Positions 43,891-53,830 of a DNA stretch of 64,000 nt are shown here, piece after piece. Location of the stretch: the NCBI GenBank assembly GCA_021234155.1, contig JAJEKV010000072.1, forward strand, positions 1,592,526 to 1,656,525, in the 5' to 3' direction. The notes beneath the pieces were generated by a model. It was not told the origin of the DNA and searched no databases. It saw nothing but the letters and a program-made list of their open reading frames with translations. Numbering within the stretch: the stretch's first letter is position 1; every line of letters starts with the position of its first letter. Position numbers and translations under genes: made by a program. This stretch comes from Isoetes taiwanensis (Eukaryota; Streptophyta; Lycopodiopsida; Isoetales; Isoetaceae).

Positions 43891-45367
43891 ATGAACTCCT
43901 TTGCCTCATTAAACTTGCTTCCATTGAGTCGGACTCAAGCAGTTGACACAAGTGTCGGCGTCTTACCATCGGACATTGCTACCCTTCTTCGAGAATTTAG
44001 CGATCTTGTTCGAGATAAGATCCACAAGCTTCCTCCTTTTCGAGGGGTGGAATGTGAGATAACTCTTGAACCAGGGTACTAAGCCTACCAGCAAAGCCCG
44101 TCTTAGAATGAGTCCTCAGGAGTTAGTGAGCTTAAGAAAGCGACTACAAGAGTTACTGAATTTGGGGTTTATTCGGCCTAGTGTTTCACCATTTGGCGCT
44201 CCTATTCTTTTTGTCAAGAAGAAAGATGGCTCCTTAAGGATGTGTATTGATTATAGGCAACTCAATAAGCATACCATCAAGAATCGCTATGCTTTGCCTA
44301 GGGCAGATGATCTTATGGACCAGTTACAAGGAGCAAAATATTTCTCAAAGATTGATTTGCGCTCCGGGTACCATCAGATAAGGATTAAGGAAGAGGACAT
44401 CCATAAGTCTGCTTTTCGTACCCGATATGGGCATTAATAATTCAACATCATGTTTTTTGGATTGACCAACGCCCCCCAGCGCGTTTATCGCGTTTTGATG
44501 AATGACATCTTACTTGGATGACTTTGTTGTCATTTTCTTTGATGACATTCTCATCTATAGTAAAACCTTGCAGCAACATGAACAACATCTTGATTAGCTT
44601 TGCAAAAGCTAAAGCCATCGACTCTTTGCCAAGTTCTCTAAATGCAAGTTCGCCACGAGGGTAGACTATTTGGGGCATATTATCGTGAAGGAATTGCTAC
44701 TGACCCAGCTAAGATAGAAGCAGTAAAAGATTGGCCCATTCCAGCTAATGTTTGAGGTGGGAGTTTCTTGGGACTCGCAGGATATTATCGGAAATTTGTT
44801 AAGGATTTTGCAACAATTGCCGCACCTCTTACTAATCTCACAAGGCATGAGAAAGTAAAGGATTGGATGGAACATTGGAAAACAAAAGTCCAAGTCGGCT
44901 TTCAGAAACTCAAGGATGCTTTAACATCTCGCACAGTCCTTACCTTGCCCGATCAGGAAAAGGATAAATCGGTAGCCACCGTCTCGAGTAAGATAAGCAC
45001 GGTGGAGTCTTAATGCGTGAGGGGGGGAGAGTTGTTGCTTACGATTCAAAGAAGATGAACGATGCGAGCAGCGATATCCTACCCATGATCAGGAGTTGCT
45101 AGCGCTTTAATGCGTGCTCTCCGTATTTGGAGACACTACCTTCTTGGTAGAAGATTTCAGCTGGATACGGATCATCAGAGTCTCCGCTATCTATCCACCC
45201 AGCCAAATCTGAATCTCCGTCAGCGAAGATGGATGGAATTCCTCGAGGAATATGACTTCGAGATTGTATACAAGCCAGGAAAGCACAATGTGGTTGCGGA
45301 TGCTTTGTCACGTCATCCCTTCATAACCCGCACCCATTGTAATGCCATTTCCACACTCACCCAGTGA
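43891..45367 (+). pseudogene. Ty3/gypsy reverse transcriptase and RNase H
   Basis: The RT is the best preserved part: 44066-44437 is open, with [56 protein letters not shown] and [10 protein letters not shown] stop is followed by FGLTNAP and the catalytic VIFFDDILIYS (44528-44560). RNase H follows: FLGLAGYYRKFVKDFA (44765), [19 protein letters not shown] (45120), QSLRYL and [12 protein letters not shown] (45283). Lesions concentrate in 44440-44760 and 44960-45110. Orientation and order (RT before RNase H before integrase) define Ty3/gypsy. Confidence 0.93.
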
Positions 45368-45379
45368 GTTTGGGAAGCA

Positions 45380-46220
45380 GATAGAACAGCACCTTGGCCC
45401 GCATCCCAATTCTCGTAATATTTGGGAAAGTTTGGGTAAGGAAGCCCGTCACCGATAGAGAGCGTGAAGCATTAGTTCTCATATAAGAAGGAGGGCAATT
45501 TATTATATTACAAAGATAAGTTGTGTGTTCAGTGACTTGAGGGTGCGAAAAGGCGATTCTCCATGACACACAATGTGACCCTATAGCGGAGGGACATGCG
45601 GGTTTATGAAAACTTACTTTAAGATCCGCTCAGCTATTTTTGGCCTTCCATGAAGAAGGATATTGCTAGGTACATCAAACAGTGTCAGGTTTGTCAGCAA
45701 ACCAAGGCGGAGCAATTAAGAGTTCCTGGGGAGTTGCAACCTTTGGATGTGCCCAACGCCAAGTGGGAAGTCATAACCATGGATTTCATTGTGGGGCTTC
45801 CGCGCACTCTCGCGGGTGGGTATGATGCCTTAATGGTAGGTGGTCGACAAATTATCAAAGATGGCTCCCTTCACCGCCATGTCGCGACCATCGGACACCG
45901 CCCAACACCGCCTTGCTCTTTGCAAAGGAAATTTTCAGTTGCGGGGGTGCCGAGTAATTGTATCGGATAGGGATCCTAAGTTTTGTCGAGTGCGTGCGGA
46001 AGGATTTTTCGCCACCATCCGGACCAAGCTTGCCATGATACGACCTACCATCCTCGGGGCGGATGGTCAAGCGAGCGTGTCAATCGTATTATCGAAGATA
46101 TGCTAAGAAGCTATGTATGGAGTAAACGGTCACAATGGGAGGATTATATTTACTTGGTAGAATTAGCCTACAACAGCGGACAAAGCGGGAATCTTCTAGA
46201 ATGTCTCCCTTCATGATAAA
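45380..46220 (+). pseudogene. Ty3/gypsy integrase
   Basis: The HHCC finger is represented by KDIARYIKQCQVCQQTKAEQ (45653-45712). The catalytic core has ITMDFIVGLPRT (first Asp, 45773), IVSDRDPKFCR (second Asp, 45957) and SERVNRIIEDMLRSYVW (Glu helix, about 46075). It ends with WEDYIYLVELAYNSG. At least three frame changes occur. Confidence 0.9.
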
Positions 46221-46599
46221 TTATGGCTATCAACGTCTTACTCCGGACCCGTGGCATAATCCTTGTTTCTAAAGTGGAGGTCTCGCAACAACTCCTTCTA
46301 GAAATCACGGCCTTGGTGGAAGAAGTTCGGGGGTTACTGGTCGCGACGCCAGCCGTCGAAGAGTCTAGCGGATAAGCACCGAACCCCACCGAATCTTCCG
46401 TGTGGGCTTAATCGGTTTGGCTTAAGATCAAAGTAAAACAAGCCAAGCTTAAAATTGGTAACTGTAAGAAGTTGGCACCGGATGATATCGGACCGTTCGG
46501 GATTACCGAGCATTAGGAGAACAGGCATATCGCTTGGACTTGCCACCCGCTTTGAAAATCCACAAGGTCTTTCCGTGAGTCTTACGGAAGCAACACACC

Positions 46600-47004
46600 C
46601 CGATCCGGAGGAGGTTTTGGATACCCCTACCCTCCTAGAAATGGTGAAGAGCATTTGGAGATAGTGCAAGCTCTTCTTGATCGAAGCTTACAAAACAGAC
46701 CCGGAAGGACTCAAATGTTGCAATACTTGGTCAAGTGGAAGCACTTACCGATTGAAGATGCTACGGGTGATGAAGATAGACCTTGAGAAGCACTATCCGG
46801 ACTTCATGCGGGAATCTCAAGGTCCGCACCATCAACGATGCTATCAACCCCGCCTCCTCGGTAAAGTTTGAAGGCTTGATTGACCGAGAATCATGTTTTA
46901 GAGGGGTAGACGATCGTGATAGGATAATAATAACCGATGATGAGATCACCTTCGTGTTCTCTAGGGCGTGGTGTATTGTTGATGTTGACATGATGAATTG
47001 CTAG
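46600..47004 (+). pseudogene. Integrase C-terminal chromodomain
   Basis: EIVQALLDRSLQ, then MLQYLVKWKHLPIEDAT (46710-46762), matches the chromodomain core (YLVKWKG...ATWE) that defines chromoviruses and targets integration to heterochromatin marks. Slight frame damage. An acidic tail frame continues to 47004. Confidence 0.8.
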
Positions 47005-47456
47005 GAAGGCATCTAGTAAATAAATTGCAAGCCGTACCCTTCTAGATATTTTTTTTTTTTATTTGTAGGGGGTGGTCCCTTCAACCACAACTTAATCATA
47101 CTATTAACCTACGGGTATATGGTTGTGGTAATGCGGGCGCTGAACAAGTCGTCACACTTGCCTTGTATAGAGGGTTGCTGATGACCCAACTTTTCCGTAT
47201 TGGTTTTGTCTACATGTGTGATTTTGTCGTCGAATGTTTTAAATGGGACTTGGGTCCTAAACTCCCTTGATCATAAGTTTGTATCGGGCACCTTGGTGCT
47301 TGTACTTTGATATTTTAACTTCAATGTATTCTTGTCAGAATTACTATAATCTCAACGTATTAATGTTATATTCTTAACTTCATTTTCTAATTCGGTGCTT
47401 TTACGATATGTATTCAATTAGCTAACCCCCAATCTTTGAGGACGGCATTATTTTTT

Positions 47457-47468
47457 AAGGAGGGAGAA
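47457..47468 (+). other. Polypurine tract of the gypsy element
   Basis: AAGGAGGGAGAA abuts the TGTGGACG start of the 3' LTR; it is the plus-strand priming site. 47005-47456 upstream holds no gene. Confidence 0.85.
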
Positions 47469-49071
47469 TGTGGACGTTCCACGTATCTATATCGTTCTAC
47501 TATACGGGACACGCACAAATACGAAAGCACGTCACTCCCTAAAGGATGCGCTACCATGGGGGTATGGGAACCTAATTGCAACCTAGGGGTTACCTTAAAA
47601 AGGATTAAATTAGCTATGCTAATTTAACACATTAATAATAATAACCTATAACCTAGGAAATTAGGCTAATTACCATTTGGGAAGGCGCCACCTTGTCGAT
47701 TGGGTAGCATGGGGATTGCCAAGTTTGGGCGCCAACTTGACCCCTATCCACGGGAGTTGACTCACGAAGATCGACCAAGGAAGGCCAGAGTTTGGCGCCA
47801 TCAGACACTGCTGCGAAGATCACCATAACGATGCGTCCCGGGAAGTAATGACTGAATTCTCAACTCCCGGAAGATGGAGGCCCCATGGAAAGCGAGTCGG
47901 CCCGAGTGTCGGAGGTAGGTGGCTATGTGAATTCTAGTTAACACTTGGTTGTGTCCGTCTCTCTCTGTTCTCTTTGTGAATCAATCATAGAAACTAACCC
48001 TTGATTGTACAAAACAAGTTCTCTTTATATTCAATTACGGTTTCTTACTCACGGAGGGATGGATTGTTAGTTCTTTGTTTAATCGACTGACGAAGCGGGG
48101 GATTCACGGGGTAGAGGCCTCGAACGTGTATTGTAGTATGCTCCTAGATAGCATGTAGAATCCCATTAAGTGCGGCTGTGCACAAGAACCCAGGGTCCTA
48201 GATGCTATGGTCCGGCTTAGCACCAGACAAGGAAGAAACAGTGGTGACATGAGGGGTGGGGTCTTGCATGAGCATACAAGGCTCTGAGACTCCTGGCCAA
48301 AGGGCTAGGGCTCGACAGCGGCCACGTTGAGGGCGGGTATGGGTGGGACACTCCCCGGGTGTAGTGGTGTGATCCGTATGGAGCACCACCATGCACTTTG
48401 AGTAGATTTAGGGTGAGTAAGTCGAATGCGGATGCGGGGGTGTGATGCGCACGTATTCTCTAGCTCACCCATGGAACCCTTGTGATTCGGAAGGGGGCGC
48501 CTCCCGACCGCCTCATCCGGACCAGCGTCATGAACACAGGTAGGCGAGGAGGTGATGCCCCCGAGTTTTGCGTCTCAGGAAGGCTATAGCAAAAGCCATA
48601 GCATGAATCGACCCATCCGCAAAGTGTGCAGGGGAGGGCGGATGGAGTGGACAACCCTAGCCAATGTTCTATGCCGATAGCGCCATGCCAAGACTTCGGT
48701 CCGGCTGATCCCTTGAGGCCCGTCGGTCGATCCCTCACTTGGAGTCCGAAAGGGGTAGAACACGGGTTCCCGGGTGTTTTAGGATTAGATGCATATTACA
48801 ATGCCGTTGGTATATTAGATGGATTCGCCACCCTTCGTGGTGGTTATTTATGTATATTCATCTTTGTGTGCTAACCCTTGTATTCATGCTTCAAGCGTAG
48901 GAGTCCCATTGAAGGCGTGGGCGAATGACCCTTTCGTGTCCTTCTTTGGGCCTCATTTCATAGATGGCCGAAATAGACCGGAGGGCCCCTGCTCATGGTG
49001 AGATGATTGCCATGGGAGGGAAAGTCCCGTATGTATCGTCGCCCGGTCGATATATATCCGGGGCGTCCACG
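47469..49071 (+). repeat. 3' LTR of the chromovirus
   Basis: TGTGGACGTTCC...CGTCCACG, colinear with the 5' LTR. Differences are concentrated in short clusters (for example CCCTGGGATTGACTCCTG at about 35601 versus CCACGGGAGTTGACTCACG at about 47749). Followed by ATTCT and the resumed 60-bp repeat. Confidence 0.92.
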
Positions 49072-49135
49072 ATTCTTATATTTGATGCTTTGAAGTAGGT
49101 GTCCGTAAGCTCCTCATGGGTGTTCATTGACACAT
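49072..49135 (+). repeat. ~60-bp tandem repeat, right part
   Basis: TTTGATGCTTTGAAGTAGG, then GTAAGCTCCTCATGGGTG, is the same unit as in 35060-35320. It marks the empty site of the gypsy insertion. Confidence 0.8.
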
Positions 49136-49884
49136 GAGTAAATCCCAATATGTTGGCAACGATAATGTATGTCTATATGCATAGGTATGCATTTGTCCAA
49201 GTTGAGGTCAAGACCTCGGCCAAGGAATCAATTCAAAAGAAAAGGGCCCAGCCATTAGGGCTTCATTGAGTAATCAAGCAATTCTAGATTCAATGCTATT
49301 TTTGAAAATATTATAATGTTGAATTACCAAGCAATTTGTTCTTTAGGTTAGTGAGCAATTGAAATATTGAGACATCATTTTGGGGTTGAAAACGTTGGCA
49401 ACTATACCCTCCATTTTAATCATGGCCACACTATCATAGGTAAAAGAAGGAATGATGGTAATAATGATCCAAAATGCAAGTATTCTCAATTTCAACCATT
49501 CGGCCTACTTGATTGATGTTTGAAAGGAATCTGTATTCTTTTTTGCCTATTCACAAGGACAACAAATTGCCTAAATAAAGAATTTAAATTTCGGAGATTT
49601 GCTACAAAGAAAATTGGGAGTAAGTCAAAGTGGAAAATAGAGCAACATTTTTCCTGCTAGAAATGGATGAATCAATTGAAGAAGCATGGTTGTGTATAGT
49701 TGTATTACCTTGGCATTTGCTGGATTGGGCATGTCATTGCCACTATAAGGATCATAAGGTAGAAAAACAAAGGTGTTTTATCACAGAGCTCAAAACCTAT
49801 CCATTTTGTGACAAAAGGCAAGAAGTTTTGTAAAATTTGCTTTTTTATTTAATATTTAGAAACTTGTGAAATTTATATTATGAA
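49136..49884. other. Intergenic, nothing recognised
   Basis: Between the repeat and the tRNA. A 67-codon frame at 49630-49833 has no recognisable content. Confidence 0.4.
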
Positions 49885-49954
49885 GTCGATGTAGTATAGT
49901 GTTAAGTATATCCGCCTGTCACGCGGATGACGGGTTCGATCCCCGGCATCGGCG
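49885..49954 (+). tRNA. trnD-GUC (nuclear type): tRNA-Asp (GUC), T-arm shortened by two bases
   Basis: Acceptor GTCGATG pairs with CATCGGC (one G-U), discriminator G. The anticodon arm is TCCGC-CTGTCAC-GCGGA with anticodon GTC at 49918-49920. T loop TTCGATC is followed by CCCGG. D arm TAGTATAGTGTTAAGTAT. Compared with the usual plant nuclear tRNA-Asp as I know it, an acceptor pair and the first anticodon-stem pair have both changed with compensation, while two C residues are missing just before GGGTTCGATC. With 70 bases, the T stem can pair only four bases and the variable loop collapses. It is either a lightly damaged gene or a real gene with a base-calling deletion at a CCCGGG site. A TTTTT run (49960-49964) follows, a Pol III-type terminator. 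Confidence 0.85.
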
Positions 49955-50059
49955 AGTATTTTTCCATAAACCTCAGGATTTTTTTTTGTCTGTATTACAA
50001 ACCCTTTTCCTCTTGTTTAAGGGTGGTTTCCATGGGCATAAAAGGATAAGCCACTGCAT

Positions 50060-51054
50060 ATGGAGATAGCAGCGGCAGCCTGTAGTTCCATTTCCCCTGC
50101 CATTGTCTGCTGCCATCACCATCGAACCCTTTCATTCAGAATTCCACCTTCTCGCAATCGTAAAAGAAGCAAAACTAGGAGCTCTTTGTTACCACCCAAT
50201 CCAAGCTTCACCGCAAAGGAGGCACGGAGGAGCCTGGAACAAAAGGCTGTTCTGCCTCAATTTTGGCTCGCCAAGTTGTTTTGCACCCCCAGAATCTGTT
50301 GGACATATTTTTCCCCAACAATTCGGGTTGCGAGGGGCTGAGATAATGCGGCAATAACAGCGGAAACAGTTGAAGGTATTGAAGCCGTGGTGTATCCATT
50401 TCCGAAATTGAAAAAAAATGGCAAAGAATCTTGGGAGGAACATCGACTTTCGGGGACCCACGATGAGGTTGACAAATCCAAGCCTAAATATTATGTGCTC
50501 GACATGTTTCCATACCCGGTATTTCGAGAGCACGTGCTTAAAAATCCGATTAGAACAACTCAATTTGGATATTAGTGGCCAATAAAAGCATATTAGTCAT
50601 AATGTATATAGGCTGGAGTTAAATGCAAGTAGTTATGAGGTAGGACAATTGATAAAGAATGAGGCCAATAAACCCTTTGGAGAACTTTGTTCGGCGGATA
50701 TGGAAGTTTGAACATAATTAGGAAAACAAACATAATCATTTGATTGCTTTCGGTGGCATGCACAATGCATTCTTGTAAGAGCATAAAGATAGTCACATTA
50801 GCCAATGCAACTTGGGTTCTCGACATGAGAGCGGCACAAATATTATTACTTTGAAAATTGTCTCACGATAATGGTCTTAAACTTCGTTCCATTTGTTGCT
50901 TCATTACGGAAAGCGTGCTTGCACGTTGGACATCCCGAAGGATACACCGCAACCGGATATAGTTGCTAGATATAAGCGAAATGCGGGGATTCAATGTCCT
51001 TCATCCAATGGGCTGGGATGCATTTGGGCTTCTGTTGAACAATATGCTATAGAG
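50060..51054 (+). pseudogene. Organellar leucyl-tRNA synthetase, first two coding blocks only
   Basis: ATG 50060 opens a serine/arginine-rich, acid-poor presequence (MEIAAAACSSISPAIV...) typical of plastid/mitochondrial import. The mature start lies in another frame: VVYPFPKLKKNGKESWEEH, THDEVDKSKPKYYVLDMFPYP (50384-50518). This is the LeuRS N-terminus before the HIGH box. GGTATTT at 50518 looks like an intron donor. Near 50907-51054 the line resumes with ACLHVGHPEGYTAT (HVGH is the class-I HIGH signature), then pieces of ARYKR, HPMGWDAFGL and EQYAIE, before GTACCC, another donor. LeuRS charges tRNA-Leu in organelles. Frameshifts: at least two in block 1 and two in block 2. No later exons (editing domain, KMSKS) were found to 64000, so the gene is truncated or its introns exceed the window. 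Confidence 0.8.
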
Positions 51055-51603
51055 GTACCCTTCGTCTGAATTTCTATTGCAAAATTTGGCATTATGTGAT
51101 CTAACTATTTTTGACATTGTCGACCGCATAATGGTGGTTGTATGCATCAAAGGTAATATCACATTGGAAGGCGAAGGTTTTAAAGTATTCAACTTCTAAA
51201 TGCCCGTCACACCGCTTCTTGGTGGGATCCCATAAGATTAGGCATTCTTACTGAAATGTGAGAATCCCTTGGATTTCTCGCAAAACTTGAGTACAGTCTC
51301 TAGTCTCGTTTTTAGACCTATAATTACAAGAAATTTGTCGCCAAGGCCAAGGCCAACAAACATTCTTTCCTATGGTGAACATTTCTCTTCCCTACTTGTG
51401 AACATTTCTCTTCCCTAACTTCTTTACTAAGAGGGATTTTTGTGTTAGATCAAAATCTTGACTTCATGTTCTTAAACACAAGCAAATTATTTATATGTCC
51501 ATCAAGCAATAGAATATATTACTTTATACACGCCTTATGCACCCTTGGGGGCCGAATTTAAGTGAAGCCTAGTGAAACCACCAGTCAAAGATTTGGTGAA
51601 GCA
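51055..51603. other. No gene; dispersed repeat at 51330-51425
   Basis: ACAAGAAATTTGTCGCCAAG followed by two copies of GTGAACATTTCTCTTCCC matches 24350-24420. No LeuRS exon was recognised. Confidence 0.5.
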
Positions 51604-52270
51604 ATTCTAGAATGGGACTCGCAGAAACCAACAAACCGCCCGTAGATAGGCTTCTCATTCATCTCAGCAGATTTTCTACAATGGTGGACAGTGGGTAGCC
51701 GCCACATGCGAACTACCCACGAGAAACAAAGGGAAATCCAATTATATCATTTGGACCCCAAAAACAAAATACAATGCTAATAGATGAGTGGCTGATGTAC
51801 CTGCCGAAAGCTTATCACCGGGATTAAAAAACCCCGCCCTTTCGGGTTTTCGAGGAAAAACCCTAGTGATAAGCCAGCCGGCCAGGGGGCTTAGACAAAC
51901 GTAAGGCATAGAATCGCTCCCAAAACCCCCGCATGGAGAAGTTGAAGCGGATGCCGCCCGCCCAACTGCACGCACATCACCAACACAACAAAGCGAGACA
52001 ACACAAACATACCGGAGAATAGCATCACCCGCGGGGGAAAAAAGCATCACCAGTGGTGGAAAAACATGATAAAGCGTAAACTTGTACAAAATACAATAAA
52101 CAAAGAAGGGGAGGGTGGGTTCAAAAGAGAATAAGATACTTTGAGAGAAGAGGAAGCACCGATGAGACGTGGATGCAGAAACGCGCCTGAAATAGCGAAC
52201 TCCCAACCAAAACGGGCATGCGCCGCCTGCATGCATGCACGACATGCATGCTCGTCCCATTCTAGAATGG
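51604..52270 (-). mobile_element. 667-bp unit with matching ends and a LINE-like 3' UTR core (tail copy 5)
   Basis: ATTCTAGAATGGGAC at the left end is inverted at the right (GTCCCATTCTAGAAT), about 17 bp with near-matching GC beyond. Because ATTCTAGAAT is itself palindromic, the ends can also be read as a 10-12 bp target duplication. Inside, on the minus strand, the LINE 3' motif is present (TTTTTCCTCGAAAACCC, GGGTTTTTTAATCCCGG, then GGGGTCC...ATTGG), and a 172-codon frame (52260-51742) is open but low in complexity. Either a short LINE insertion or a TIR element that acquired a LINE tail. Confidence 0.6.
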
Positions 52271-53559
52271 CGATCCGATGTCTCGGATCGATGTGATTAT
52301 ATAGACTGGTTTTCTTTAAGGCATGAATAAACTTGTAGTCAATTCTTAGCTCCTGTAGACCAGTGTATTTTTTGATAGATAGAGCTTTGGATGAAGGTTT
52401 GACTAAATTATTGGTCGAGGGTAGGATAAGATGCAGGCAAACCTTATCAAACTAGTGACTGAACGTCTGATCAAAGTGTAGGTCAACTTCATGTTCAAAA
52501 GACAGTCAAATTCGTAAGTAAGTTGTAATTAACCCTTTGTTTGTTTTAGGTTGGCAACTTAAAGATGTTCATGGGTTGCCTATAATTTCATCAGAATAGT
52601 ATGTTGTTATGTTGTTTTATTGGTAGAATGATATGATAGAGATCTTTAAGTTCCAACGTAGAATTACATAGTTCAAATTCATTTTGTTGTTGGATTTCTT
52701 TGAAATTGAGAATGGTAAGCGTCATTTTTTCCTTTAAAATTGAGCATGGAGTGGAGGGGAATTTGTCTGTGTTGGCCTTGTGTTGTCCCTTTTCTCCAGT
52801 CAAGAGGAACCTCTGCGAGACTTAAATGCGGGATAATTTATGGTGGGGTTGAGTCTTGTTTTATTAGGCCAAATGAACTTTCTAGAACATACACCATGGT
52901 GTCCTGGTATTTCTTAGGCTAAGGGATGCCAGTGCTGGATGACATTTTTATGCCTAAGGGCATTGGCGAATACATCTACGACATTAGGGACAATAACATA
53001 TATTTCATATATACCATAGCTAAAAATATGTTAGAGACAATAAAGCAATAAAGCAATGATCTATTTAAACCAAAGGTGAGCACCCGTAAATCGGTTGCCT
53101 CACCATTGAGTACAACGCCACTGGCGCCTTATGCGCCCTTTGGAGTTCGACCAAAATATCGCAAACGACAATTCAAAGAGGTCTATTTTTGTCATGTACC
53201 TTGTGAAGTGAAATAATGAATAATGGATTGGCGGATGCCATTACATGCATGACAAAATGCTCAAGCCAATGAGATTTTTTTTGAACACCTAGAATGAATA
53301 CCTTTTAGGAATTTAGTTTTTGATACACATTTCTGCGTTTTGCTCGGTGATGATGATGTGAACATTTTAATATCATAAATGGATTAGTTCAAGCAAATAA
53401 ACAATTAAACGAATTTCATCTCAGTAGCAATTAAGTAAATAGTAGAAAACAATGACTACAAAGCAACATCAGGATGATCTTTTGCTACGCTGGTACTATC
53501 TTTTTCATGCACTAGCAATGCCTGCATATATCATTTCTATTCCAATATTCTGTATGATC
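52271..53559. other. Intergenic, nothing recognised
   Basis: AT-rich with GGTCAA/GTCAAC-type short repeats at 52380-52510. No coding signal or RNA gene. Confidence 0.45.
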
Positions 53560-53830
53560 TCGTAATAAATTCCTCAAAGTTAATAAGGATGTTTGAATCT
53601 TCTGAAGTATATATGGATGCAAATTTATTGTATTCCCCAAGTACCTGATTGTAAAGATGGAGAGCTTCATGGATATGTGCACTCTCACCATAGGCTTTAA
53701 TCATGGTATTCTATGAGACAACATCTTCATTGGCATTCTGTGAACTAAGCCTGATGCATAATTCAACCATTCCATTCCAGCATATATGGTAATCATTGTA
53801 TTCCATGAGCAGAATGAAAGTTGCATACAA
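53560..53830 (-). pseudogene. Pentatricopeptide-repeat (PPR) protein fragment
   Basis: The minus strand reads SWNTMITIYAGMEWLNYA and GLVHRMPMK, then, in a second frame, NEDVVS*NTMIKAYGESAHI followed by HEALHLYNQVL. W-N-x-M-I and the GYA/AYG turns, together with the ~35-residue spacing, are those of plant PLS-type PPR motifs, which bind organellar RNA. The expected tryptophan codon TGG in the second motif is TAG. Only about two motifs are present; there is no N-terminal presequence or E/DYW domain. Confidence 0.65.
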
